A stretch of 64,000 nucleotides of DNA from NCBI RefSeq assembly GCF_030348945.1, contig NZ_JAUCEN010000002.1, forward strand, positions 4,712,001 to 4,776,000, written 5' to 3'. The position numbers were made by a program, and so were the translations under genes. A model generated the notes under the pieces. That model made no database searches and was not told the origin of the DNA. It worked only from the letters and a program-made list of their open reading frames with translations. Below are positions 17,761-25,763 of this stretch, piece after piece. The stretch's first letter is position 1; each line of letters opens with the position of its first letter. The stretch is from Peribacillus sp. ACCC06369. Its GTDB lineage: Bacteria; Bacillota; Bacilli; Bacillales; DSM-1321.

Positions 17761-19251
17761 TTAGCGAATGCCTTTCATGTAACCTTGAATCTTTGGTGAT
17801 AAGGCCATCAGGGCCAGTCCAAGGACGATTGAAGCAACACCGATCACTCCAAAATAAGCCATTTCGGTTTGAGGTGTGTAGAATCTAACGATTTGTGCGT
17901 TCAGTGCTTGTGCTGCTGCACTTGCCAGGAACCACAGGCTCATCGTTTGTGCCGAGAATGCAGCTGGAGCCAATTTGGTAGTGGCAGAAAGTCCAACTGG
18001 CGATAAGCAAAGCTCTCCAAGTACTACAAGGAAATAGCTTAGTACAAGCCATAGTGGATTGACTAATGCGTCTGATCCACCGAAATAAACAGGAAGCAGG
18101 ATAACCAGGAATGATAAACCGGCGAACAGTAAACCTATTGAGAATTTTTGAGGAATGGTCGGCTGACGCTTTCCTAGTTTAATCCATAACCATGCGAATA
18201 CTGGTGCAAGGGTAATGATGAACAAAGGGTTCAAAGATTGGAACCATGCCGGGTTTATTTCTATTCCAGCAAAATTCAACTGTGTCCTTTTATCTGCATA
18301 GTTTGCCAATATTGTTGCACCTTGCTCTTGAATCGCCCAGAACATGACAGCTGCTATAAACAAAGGAATATAGGCAATCAAGCGTGAACGTTCAACAGAA
18401 GTCGTTTTAGGGCTGCGATACATGAAAAAGAAATAAAGGGTCGGAATAACGATCCCTAGGATACCTACAAGATTAATGAAGGTTTTAATCGTTAAGATGC
18501 CTTTAGTGGCAGTGATGCCGATAATGGCAGCTATGATAAGTGCAGCTATCCCCAATTTAGTGAATACTTTTTTCTTTTCATTCTGTGATAATGGGTTAGC
18601 AGGAAGAGTTCCAGCCAGACCCAGGTTCTTTTTCTTTGTTGCAACAAAGACGATGAGTCCAATTAACATACCAATTGCGGCTATGCCGAACCCAAGGTGA
18701 AAGCTGTAGTTCATGACTGAACCAACAATGAGTGGTGAAAGGAATGCACCCATGTTGATACCCATATAGAATATACTGAAACCGGAATCCCGGCGTTCGT
18801 CGTTTTCCGCGTAAATTTCACCGACAATGCTGGAAACATTCGGTTTTAATAAACCAGTACCTAGAACAATGAGTACCATGGAAACAAAGAACATGGAGAG
18901 ATTGCCTGGTACAGCAAGGACAATATGCCCGAGCATGATCAAGATACCACCGTATAATACGGCTTTTGAGGTCCCGAAAATCCTATCGGCAAGCCATCCG
19001 CCAATTATACCGGACATATAAACTAAAGATCCGTAAATGGATACAAGGGAAAGGGCTGTGGTTTCATCAAGTCCTAGTCCCCCTTTAGAAACTTCATAAT
19101 ACATATAGTAAACAAGAATGGCTCTCATGCCATAATAGGAGAAACGCTCCCAGAACTCAGTAAAGAAAAGGGTAAATAGTCCTTTTGGGTTTCCAAAAAA
19201 ACCTTTTTGAGGTACACTATCCACAATTTTCTGTTTATTTATCGTTGCCAT
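17761..19251 (-). CDS. dtpT: Di-/tripeptide:proton symporter (POT family)
   Basis: The 496-residue transporter has the POT/PTR signatures FFTEFWERFSYYGMRAILVYYM (residues ~27-48, including the ExxER-type motif) and YMGINMGAFLSPL in the middle, with 12-14 membrane segments. It imports small peptides with protons. ATG at 19251 has AGGAGG seven bases upstream; the earlier in-frame ATG at 19308 has no ribosome site. It is a single gene that ends at a shared terminator. Confidence 0.92.
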   Translation of the reverse strand: MATINKQKIVDSVPQKGFFGNPKGLFTLFFTEFWERFSYYGMRAILVYYMYYEVSKGGLGLDETTALSLVSIYGSLVYMSGIIGGWLADRIFGTSKAVLYGGILIMLGHIVLAVPGNLSMFFVSMVLIVLGTGLLKPNVSSIVGEIYAENDERRDSGFSIFYMGINMGAFLSPLIVGSVMNYSFHLGFGIAAIGMLIGLIVFVATKKKNLGLAGTLPANPLSQNEKKKVFTKLGIAALIIAAIIGITATKGILTIKTFINLVGILGIVIPTLYFFFMYRSPKTTSVERSRLIAYIPLFIAAVMFWAIQEQGATILANYADKRTQLNFAGIEINPAWFQSLNPLFIITLAPVFAWLWIKLGKRQPTIPQKFSIGLLFAGLSFLVILLPVYFGGSDALVNPLWLVLSYFLVVLGELCLSPVGLSATTKLAPAAFSAQTMSLWFLASAAAQALNAQIVRFYTPQTEMAYFGVIGVASIVLGLALMALSPKIQGYMKGIR

Positions 19252-19584
19252 ACCCAGTCCTCCTTTTATTATTGTATAATAACATTTTATTTTCTCTATT
19301 GTAAACAAATATTTAGTATATTTAAATAATTAATTTCAAAGTAAATAATAATGGCATTTCACCCTGCAAGTAACACTGCGAATCCTCCGGAAAAAAACAC
19401 CATCCAATAGGAAACACCATCAATGATATATTGCCCTAACTTCACGAATGATATTACGTTTAATACCTCATTAGTAATAATTTACCAATTAAATGAAAGT
19501 CCAAAAAGGAAAACGCAAATCCCCAACCAAAACCGTTATAGACACCGTATAATAGAAATAACACAAAAATGAGGAGGCACAATA
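19252..19584. other. Intergenic stretch with a short coding-like remnant
   Basis: No intact gene. On the minus strand between about 19475 and 19359 one frame reads VKLGQYIIDGVSYWMVFF then SGGFAVLLAG and a stop, like the tail of a membrane protein. No start or ribosome site fits; it may be a gene remnant. Confidence 0.3.
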
Positions 19585-19809
19585 ATGCTCGGTATCATAA
19601 CCGTCGTGATGATTTTTTCCATCCCTATACTCGGCATACTGACAACCCATTTCGAAAAACAGTCAAAAACCAAACACAACATGCTCAAAGATGAATTGGA
19701 ACTTGAAAAACTTAAACATGCAAACTTTCTTATGGAGACGGAAAAAATGAGGCTGGAACTGGATCAGATGAAATTCGATGAAAAAAGGGACGAGCCAAGG
19801 TTACTGTAA
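19585..19809 (+). CDS. Hypothetical small membrane-anchored coiled-coil protein
   Basis: The 74-residue protein has one N-terminal membrane segment (residues 3-22) followed by a charged helix rich in Lys, Glu and Leu (KDELELEKLKHANF) likely to form a coiled coil. GAGGAGG precedes the ATG. Its 3' end overlaps its own terminator. Its neighbours are dtpT and the rsiV-sigV operon. Function unknown. Confidence 0.6.
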   Translation: MLGIITVVMIFSIPILGILTTHFEKQSKTKHNMLKDELELEKLKHANFLMETEKMRLELDQMKFDEKRDEPRLL

Positions 19810-19836
19810 TCAAGTAACGTTGGTTCGTCCTTTTTA
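19788..19836 (+). terminator. Terminator overlapping the end of the 19585 gene
   Basis: A stem of about 17 bp (GGACGAGCCAAGGTTACT / AGTAACGTTGGTTCGTCC, two mismatches) with a T5 tail; its left arm is coding. Confidence 0.85.
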
Positions 19837-19916
19837 GTGGGCATTGTGAGGTCCCCGTTTTAAAACCATCCCGCCCGTCATAAGAATGATTAATGCACCT
19901 TACAAATAAGTTCGTT

Positions 19917-20786
19917 TTAATGGATATATTGATTGCCCACAAGAAGATCTGTTAGCACCTTTGTCGGGATTATGAACTCGACGGCCCCCATATATCCCGG
20001 GGCAGCTTCATAGCTGTTAAAGGCGATGACTAGCTTGCCATCTTCGTTTATATAAAAGTTTTGGTTTTCATCTATGCCTTTAAAAGCAGTAAAATCATCA
20101 TCTTCGACCCAATATATCTTTTCCGGATCTTCAGCCATCTGCCGCTTCATCTGTTCCTTTATGTTCTCACTGATCACCTGGAGATAACGATCATCTTTAA
20201 ATAAGCTATTTAACGTTAAAAGCACTTCGTTTTTCTTGTCGACTGTATCGAATTGACTTTCTGTAGAACTGGAAGCCTGGATCTTATCCGTATAACGCCG
20301 TACGGATAAGATCGTTTCATTATCCGTCAATATCTCATACCCGCTTTCCACCGAGATATTACCCTTTTCGCCTTCCTTCAGTTTTGACATGGAATCCGAG
20401 AATTCCTTATAGAGCTGCTTGCTTTCCGATAAGTATTTATCATTCAAGCTATTTTCAAGCTGTTTATTCTCCAGACCGGATATAGCAGGTGTTTTGATTA
20501 CTGCCGAGGAATTATTCGCTTCTTCTTTCCATTCGACGAAGGTGATCACATCAATGACCTTATCGACTATTGGAATATCACTCATGGCTTTCGCCACTGC
20601 CGGACTGATGTTTACGGAAGCTGTCACAATCAGAAGCGCTGCAGCCGCTGACACCAGGATATTCCTGCCAACCCTTGGCTTCTTCCTTGGCCTTTCATTC
20701 AAGGCGGCTTGAACGACATCTTTCAATTCCTTTGGGATCGGTGTTTTAAGATACTCTTCCCGTAGATCTTTTAATTTTTTTTCCAT
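19917..20786 (-). CDS. rsiV: Anti-sigma factor RsiV-like, transmembrane lysozyme sensor
   Basis: The 289-residue protein has a cytosolic N-terminus (residues 1-40), one membrane segment (about 43-62) and an extracytoplasmic domain of the DUF4163/DUF3298 kind ending in AAPGYMGAVEFIIPTKVL. In B. subtilis, RsiV binds lysozyme and is then cut by signal peptidase and RasP to free SigV. A signal-peptidase-type AKA (residues 65-67) follows the membrane segment, consistent with that mechanism. It overlaps sigV by 16 bases and has GGGAGG before the ATG. The identity rests on layout and genetic linkage to an ECF sigma gene. Confidence 0.85.
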   Translation of the reverse strand: MEKKLKDLREEYLKTPIPKELKDVVQAALNERPRKKPRVGRNILVSAAAALLIVTASVNISPAVAKAMSDIPIVDKVIDVITFVEWKEEANNSSAVIKTPAISGLENKQLENSLNDKYLSESKQLYKEFSDSMSKLKEGEKGNISVESGYEILTDNETILSVRRYTDKIQASSSTESQFDTVDKKNEVLLTLNSLFKDDRYLQVISENIKEQMKRQMAEDPEKIYWVEDDDFTAFKGIDENQNFYINEDGKLVIAFNSYEAAPGYMGAVEFIIPTKVLTDLLVGNQYIH

Positions 20787-21286
20787 CTTTTCGTTTCCTC
20801 CCGTTCAGTCATGTTGATCCGCAATAGTTGCAGCGCTTTATATAATCTCGTTTTAATCGTGCTTACGTTCTCTTCCAGCACTTCCGCTATCTCTTCCAAC
20901 TTCAGGTCCTCAAAGAAACGAAGGACGACTACCGTTTTATACTTGACCGAAAGTCCTTCAAGGGCCTTTTGCAAATCCAGATCAGCATAGTGATCTTCCT
21001 CACCGCTGCGTAAGTACTCTATTGTTTCGTCATCGGCGACGGTCAGCTTCTTTTTCTTTCGCAAAACATCAATTGCCGTTCGGACGATGATCTTATATAA
21101 CCAACTATCTATAGAAGCAGCGTCTTTTATTTTGCTGCTGGAGGCCAGCGCTTTCCTGATCGATTCCTGCACGATATCAAGCGCATCCTCTTGATTTTTG
21201 ACATAGTAAAAAGCAAGTCTGTACAAATTTTCCTGCCGTTCGGTTATCCGGTCCGTTATTAATTGATTCATATCTAGATTTTTCAT
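20771..21286 (-). CDS. sigV: ECF sigma factor SigV-like
   Basis: The 171-residue protein has region 2 (YRLAFYYVKNQEDALDIVQE, residues ~22-41) and region 4 with its helix-turn-helix (FFEDLKLEEIAEVLEENVST, about 124-143). It has no region 3, as usual for ECF factors. It lies upstream of and overlaps the RsiV-like gene. A promoter with the same -35/-10 elements as that of the divergent deacetylase (21336-21364) implies autoregulation. SigV is the best guess because of the DUF3298 partner and the deacetylase target. Confidence 0.85.
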   Translation of the reverse strand: MKNLDMNQLITDRITERQENLYRLAFYYVKNQEDALDIVQESIRKALASSSKIKDAASIDSWLYKIIVRTAIDVLRKKKKLTVADDETIEYLRSGEEDHYADLDLQKALEGLSVKYKTVVVLRFFEDLKLEEIAEVLEENVSTIKTRLYKALQLLRINMTEREETKRWKKN

Positions 21287-21335
21287 TGCATGATAGAGCT
21301 CCTTACATTTAAATTACGTATCCTAGGTACAAAGG

Positions 21336-21364
21336 ATAGACGTTCGTGCAGCCATAAAAGTTTG
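21336..21364 (-). promoter_or_regulatory. Putative SigV promoter of sigV-rsiV
   Basis: On the minus strand CAAAC (21364-21360) and CGTCTAT (21342-21336) are separated by 17 nt. The opposite-strand promoter at 21411 has the same elements, the same spacing and the shared TTTTA.GGCT after the -35. The AAC and CGTC cores are those of ECF promoters. Confidence 0.7.
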
Positions 21365-21410
21365 AAATTGATCAAGGAAATATTTTTATATAAAAAAATG
21401 AAAATATTTA

Positions 21411-21439
21411 CAAACTTTTAAGGCTTTTGGCGCGTCTAT
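21411..21439 (+). promoter_or_regulatory. Putative SigV promoter of the pdaC-like gene
   Basis: CAAAC (21411-21415), a 17-nt spacer starting TTTTAAGGCT, and CGTCTAT (21433-21439) match the sigV promoter on the other strand. The start codon follows 33 bases after the -10. Confidence 0.7.
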
Positions 21440-21471
21440 ATAGTAGAATGATTATCGAGGTGGAGTGCATC

Positions 21472-22878
21472 ATGAGGAAATTAAATTATAAAAAAGTCTT
21501 TATTTTTCTATTTTGTCTAACAGCTGCAGTGGGAACGATGGGGTTAGCCATTAAAAGCCTTGCTTTTGATAAGAAAAGAACCGTTTCGGCCTATACAACT
21601 GATAAAAATTACCCAGAAGCCGATATTCAAACGTATGTGAAAGATAATACGAAAGGCGGGTATTCAGCCAGCAGGCCTGTTCTGCATTTAGAAAAGATCG
21701 ACAAGCAGCTAGAAGCTTACATAAAGAAAGAAATTAAGAATTATGAAAAGAAATGGAAAGCATCCGACGGAAAAGCTTCCGAGCTTAACCTCACCTATAC
21801 GATCCTCCATTTCAGCAAACAGACCATTACGATTTCCTTCGATAAATATGAGCAAGTGGAAGGAAAGAAACAGTCTGGAACCCAGATCTTCACTTATGAT
21901 ATTCCATCTCAGCAAAAGCTCTCTATAGAAGACATCTTTGCCACGGATACTGATTATTTATCCGTTTTATCCGATATTGTTTTTGAAGAGTTAACGCAGA
22001 AGGAAGAAGAAGGCATTTCAAACAGTCTCATTAAAAAGGAAAACAAACTGAAGGCAGCCAACTTCAATTCTTTTTCAGTCTTGAAAAATACGCTCATATT
22101 CTACGTTAAGACTGATGATTCAACTAAGACCCATACAATAGCCATCAAGAAGGATCTTTTTAAAGATAGTTTGCTAGATTCATATCAAAGTCAAGATTTG
22201 AATGAGGATCGTGTAAAGGAATGGCAGCCGAAACATATCGTCGCCAAACTGCCCGTGCAAAAGGAATGGATCGACCCTTCAAAAAAGGTCATTGCCTTGA
22301 CGTTCGATGACGGGCCGCATCCAAGTTATACCATGTCCATTCTTGAAAACCTGAAAAAGTATGATGGACACGCGACGTTTTTCGTGCTTGGAAGCCGCGT
22401 ACAGCACTATCCGGAAGTTCTGCAAAAAATGCTGCAGCAAGGAAATGAGATCGGCAACCATTCATGGGATCATCCGCAGCTGACGCGCTTAAGCAAGAAC
22501 AAAATCGAAGATCAAATCGAAAAGACCCAAGACGCTGTAGAAAAAGCTACAGGTACTGAGCCAAATCTCGTCCGTCCCCCATATGGAGCGATTAACAATA
22601 ATGTGCGTGAACACATGGAGGATATGAAAGTCTCACTTTGGGATGTCGATCCAGAAGATTGGAAAGAACGCAATGAAAAGAAAATCGTAAACAAAGTGAT
22701 GAGCAAAGCCAAAGATGGCAGAATCATATTAATGCATGATATCTATCAAACTAGCGCCCAGGCTGCAGGAAAAATCATCAAACAACTGCATGACCAAGGT
22801 TATCAACTGGTCACAATTTCGGAATTGGAAAAGGTAAAAAAAGATCGTGAACTTTCCGGAATCACCATAAATGAATAA
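21472..22878 (+). CDS. Peptidoglycan/polysaccharide deacetylase, PdaC-like (SigV regulon)
   Basis: The 468-residue protein has an N-terminal signal anchor (residues 8-28), a DUF4163/DUF3298-type region (about 60-240, related to the RsiV sensor domain) and a C-terminal NodB deacetylase domain. NodB motifs are LTFDDGPHPSYT near residue 283, GNHSWDHPQL near 328, RPPYGAIN near 367 and LMHDIY near 423. B. subtilis PdaC has the same layout and raises lysozyme resistance. ATG at 21472 follows GAGGTGGAG; the longer frame would start inside the promoter. Divergence from sigV-rsiV and a shared promoter type place it in the lysozyme response. Confidence 0.85.
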   Translation: MRKLNYKKVFIFLFCLTAAVGTMGLAIKSLAFDKKRTVSAYTTDKNYPEADIQTYVKDNTKGGYSASRPVLHLEKIDKQLEAYIKKEIKNYEKKWKASDGKASELNLTYTILHFSKQTITISFDKYEQVEGKKQSGTQIFTYDIPSQQKLSIEDIFATDTDYLSVLSDIVFEELTQKEEEGISNSLIKKENKLKAANFNSFSVLKNTLIFYVKTDDSTKTHTIAIKKDLFKDSLLDSYQSQDLNEDRVKEWQPKHIVAKLPVQKEWIDPSKKVIALTFDDGPHPSYTMSILENLKKYDGHATFFVLGSRVQHYPEVLQKMLQQGNEIGNHSWDHPQLTRLSKNKIEDQIEKTQDAVEKATGTEPNLVRPPYGAINNNVREHMEDMKVSLWDVDPEDWKERNEKKIVNKVMSKAKDGRIILMHDIYQTSAQAAGKIIKQLHDQGYQLVTISELEKVKKDRELSGITINE

Positions 22879-22885
22879 TCAAAAG

Positions 22886-22923
22886 AAAGAGCCTGTTTCG
22901 TCATTCGAAACAGGCTCTTTGCA
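22886..22923 (+). terminator. Terminator after the pdaC-like gene
   Basis: A perfect 15-bp stem AAAGAGCCTGTTTCG / CGAAACAGGCTCTTT with a 5-nt loop. Confidence 0.85.
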
Positions 22924-22935
22924 TTCAAATAAAAT

Positions 22936-22976
22936 AAGCAGACCTTTGATCATAAAGCAAAGGTCTGCTTGTTTTC
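22936..22976 (-). terminator. Terminator of yeeI
   Basis: A perfect 13-bp stem AAGCAGACCTTTG / CAAAGGTCTGCTT directly after the yeeI stop codon. The T-run on the minus strand is broken (ATTTTATTT). Confidence 0.7.
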
Positions 22977-23696
22977 TCATTCACCAAGGTCTACATTATG
23001 ATAAACTTGTTGAACATCTTCCAAATCTTCCAATGCATCAATCATTTTTTCGAATTGTGCTTGTGCATCTTCTGGCAGGGTAAGGTCATTTTGTGCAAGC
23101 ATAGTCAACTCTGCCACGGTAAAATCGGTGATTCCTGCATCCTTGAATGCTTGTTGCACAGCATGGAATTGTTCAGGTTCAGCATAAACGATGACCGATT
23201 CTTCTTCTTCAATGATGTCACGTACATCAACATCCGCTTCCATGAGCAGTTCAAGCACATCATCAGCCGTTTTACCTTCAATCCCGATTACAGCCGTTGC
23301 GTCGAACATATAAGCAACAGATCCGCTGACACCCATATTCCCGCCATTTTTCCCAAACGCGGCACGTACATCAGATGCCGTCCGGTTCACGTTATTTGTC
23401 AATGCATCCACGATGACCATTGAACCATTTGGACCGAATCCTTCATAACGAAGTTCGTCATAGCTTTCTTCTGAACCGCCTTTGGCCTTTTCAATCGCAC
23501 GGTCAATGATCGCTCTCGGAACATTGTACGTTTTCGCACGCTCAAGTACGACCCTTAATGCCTGATTGGATTCTGGATCTGGTTCACCTTGTTTCGCCAC
23601 TACATATATTTCCCGTCCGAACTTAGCATAAATCCGACTTGTATTTGCATCTTTTGACGCTTTTTTTTCTTTAATGTTATTCCACTTACGACCCAT
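22977..23696 (-). CDS. yeeI: YebC/PmpR-family protein, YeeI type
   Basis: The 239-residue protein matches the YeeI branch of the YebC family (opening [19 protein letters not shown], then [13 protein letters not shown] and [17 protein letters not shown]). Members have been described as transcriptional regulators, and recent work on YebC-type proteins links them to translation of proline-rich stretches; the exact role of YeeI is open. Full length, single gene, with its own terminator. Confidence 0.92.
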   Translation of the reverse strand: MGRKWNNIKEKKASKDANTSRIYAKFGREIYVVAKQGEPDPESNQALRVVLERAKTYNVPRAIIDRAIEKAKGGSEESYDELRYEGFGPNGSMVIVDALTNNVNRTASDVRAAFGKNGGNMGVSGSVAYMFDATAVIGIEGKTADDVLELLMEADVDVRDIIEEEESVIVYAEPEQFHAVQQAFKDAGITDFTVAELTMLAQNDLTLPEDAQAQFEKMIDALEDLEDVQQVYHNVDLGE

Positions 23697-23958
23697 TATA
23701 TTCCACTCTCTTTCATCATTGAATATATACGAATTGATTATTAAGATACTGCTCTAAGAGAAAACCCATTAAGAGAATTCCTTTAAAGATAGACAGTACG
23801 TTTACTAGATTATATTATACATCAATTGTATAAATTTGAAAAAGTCTGCACATCAACCACTGGCATTAAATCGACGGTTTGGCGCCATATATTATAAAAT
23901 ACTACGGAATACATCAAGAGTGGTATAGTATGAAGTGATTGGAAAGGAGAGATGATTC

Positions 23959-24684
23959 ATGACGGAAAACCAAATCATCATCGGGATACCCGGAAAGTGG
24001 AAGGACCGGACAGAATTGATTCAAACGGTAGCCTCCCAAAGCGAAGGGTATCTGTTAGCCGGGAATATTTTTCATAACAAGGATAAGAACATAACTTTTC
24101 AGGCGGAGATCCAGGATTATGAACCCACTTTAACAGAGACCTTTTCCTACGCCAGTAAAGGCGCCTTTCCAGAGAGTTTATTAGCGGAAATCAATGACCA
24201 TACCTTTACCGTTTATATAATTGCTGATATATCCAATGTTGGAAATGTTTCAGATTTGATCGATGCCGGTGCAGCAATCCTTAGGGCAGGCGGAATGGCA
24301 GTGAAAATAGAAACAGCTGGCATTGCCCATTCAAAGGAAGATTGGCAACAACTTCATCATAGCCCCGATATTCTCTCGGTATATGCTCATTTTGTCACGA
24401 TCATCGGTGAAGAGGATTATTATTGTTCTTTCGGAATGAAAGCTTTTGGTCTTCCGGATGCCGTGACACTTAACACAATGAGTCCGAAAGAGGCGGCTGC
24501 TCTACTTAACACATTCAATTATTACCATGTAGGTGAACAGCCTCTCTTTAAGAATGGCGAAACCTTTAGCATACAAAAAGACGCACCTGACTTCATATTG
24601 ACGGGCCTTCAGGACTTTAGATACGAAGAAGACCATCCCTTCTATAACCCATTTGGATTGTGGAATTTAGGGACAAGTAAATAG
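23959..24684 (+). CDS. Hypothetical cytosolic protein, possibly DUF4261-like
   Basis: The 241-residue soluble protein has no signal or membrane segment. The central part (SDLIDAGAAILRAGGMAVKIE, then AHSKEDW) and the C-terminal tail (HPFYNPFGLWNLG) recall DUF4261 proteins, but this comes from memory and is weak. GGAAAGGAGAG precedes the ATG. Its original terminator appears to be the site into which the repeat at 24704 is inserted. No function can be given. Confidence 0.5.
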   Translation: MTENQIIIGIPGKWKDRTELIQTVASQSEGYLLAGNIFHNKDKNITFQAEIQDYEPTLTETFSYASKGAFPESLLAEINDHTFTVYIIADISNVGNVSDLIDAGAAILRAGGMAVKIETAGIAHSKEDWQQLHHSPDILSVYAHFVTIIGEEDYYCSFGMKAFGLPDAVTLNTMSPKEAAALLNTFNYYHVGEQPLFKNGETFSIQKDAPDFILTGLQDFRYEEDHPFYNPFGLWNLGTSK

Positions 24685-24703
24685 TGGGGCAATTCGCTCC
24701 TCC

Positions 24704-24973
24704 CAAACTGTAGACAAATTCGAATAAAGCGAGTTTGCCTACAGTTTTTTTATTGATTTCAGAAATCTGCTCCCTTTCCGCCGACTGTCTGCCAAGCTTC
24801 CTCGCCGCAAGCATCTAGCAGGGTCTCGGCTAGCCAGTTTTTCGGCAGGAGTGTCGCAAATTTCTTCTATCCAATAAGGATTACAATAAAAAAACTTTAA
24901 GGATAATCTAGTCTTGTTTTAAAATCTTGGTTCGGGATGAGACCATATCTCCCCACTTTTACCGACAAACTCT
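24704..24973 (+). repeat. MITE-like dispersed repeat, copy 2, in a terminator
   Basis: Left end: hairpin ACTGTAG-ACAAATTCG ... CGAGTTTG-CCTACAGT followed by T7. The body (TTTCAGAAATCTGCTCCCTTT, GGGTCTCGGCTAGCCAG, TTCGGCAGGAGTGTCGCAAA, ATCCAATAAGGATTA) matches 38782-38915 closely. It contains no ORF. It is flanked by direct repeats: AATTCGCTCCTCC is exact at 24691 and 24981, and extends to 20 positions with three mismatches. The right copy completes a hairpin GAGGAG-TAATTCG-CTCCTC followed by a T-rich tract, i.e. a plus-strand terminator. Confidence 0.8.
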
Positions 24974-25009
24974 GAGGAGTAATTCGCTCCTCCATTTTTA
25001 TTTTTTCAA
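24974..25009 (+). terminator. Terminator split by the repeat element
   Basis: GAGGAG / CTCCTC with loop TAATTCG and a T-rich tail (ATTTTTATTTTTT). Without the element it would end the 23959 gene. Confidence 0.55.
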
Positions 25010-25752
25010 CTGAGTTTTTCACGCTTTTCTTCGTCATGTTCTTTCTTCACGAGGGACATGCCGCTCGCTTTGTATTTGAGGATCTTTTGAATGACCGTGC
25101 CAAGATGTGCTCCAGCTTCAACGGGTGGAATCCCGCCTTTATGGATGTTGGAAATGACCATCCGCTCTGCTTCAATTGTGCCCAAGCGAGGTTTATAGCA
25201 AATATAAGCGCTCAATGATTCAGCACTGACGAGACCAGGCCGTTCACCGATTAACAGGACAATGACCTCAGGTCCAAGGATTTCACCGATATCATCCATC
25301 ACGGCAACCCGGCCCTTTTCAATATAAAAAGGGGTACCTGTATCCAGTTTTGCCACTGCCAAGGATTGTTTGAAAGATAAATAGACGTCCTCCATATTTT
25401 CTTCGATCGCCTTGGCACTTAAGCCATCGGATATGATGATCTGAACCGTAGGGGCCTTAATGCATTTGGCTTCTATCACCCGCTTTGCTTCATCCGAAAG
25501 CTTCCTGCCGTAATCCGGACGCCGCAGATAGACTTCCTTATCATCGGCCTTCGTTTTCACCTTGAATAAATCCAAGCGTTTCAACAGAATTTCACTGACC
25601 TCACCATATACAGCATCAACAGCTGCTGCATGGTCAAAACGGAATTTCAGCCAAGAATCCGTTTTCGGCCGTGTTCCCGATCTGCCTACCCCTATCCGCG
25701 CAGGGGTTTTCGCCATCAAAGCATCCAAATCTTCCTTATTATTCATTCCCAT
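25006..25752 (-). CDS. eutC: Ethanolamine ammonia-lyase small subunit
   Basis: The 248-residue subunit completes the adenosylcobalamin-dependent lyase that splits ethanolamine to acetaldehyde and ammonia. Recognisable blocks are TPARIGVGRSGTRPKT at the N-terminus, FRFDHAAAVDAVYGEV, IISDGLSAKAIEEN and the C-terminal PPVEAGAHLGTVIQKIL. The ATG at 25752 lies eight bases after AGGAG; the GTG at 25761 overlaps that site. It is the last gene of the eut operon, 11 bp after eutB. Confidence 0.95.
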   Translation of the reverse strand: MGMNNKEDLDALMAKTPARIGVGRSGTRPKTDSWLKFRFDHAAAVDAVYGEVSEILLKRLDLFKVKTKADDKEVYLRRPDYGRKLSDEAKRVIEAKCIKAPTVQIIISDGLSAKAIEENMEDVYLSFKQSLAVAKLDTGTPFYIEKGRVAVMDDIGEILGPEVIVLLIGERPGLVSAESLSAYICYKPRLGTIEAERMVISNIHKGGIPPVEAGAHLGTVIQKILKYKASGMSLVKKEHDEEKREKLS

Positions 25753-25763
25753 ATCATCCACTC

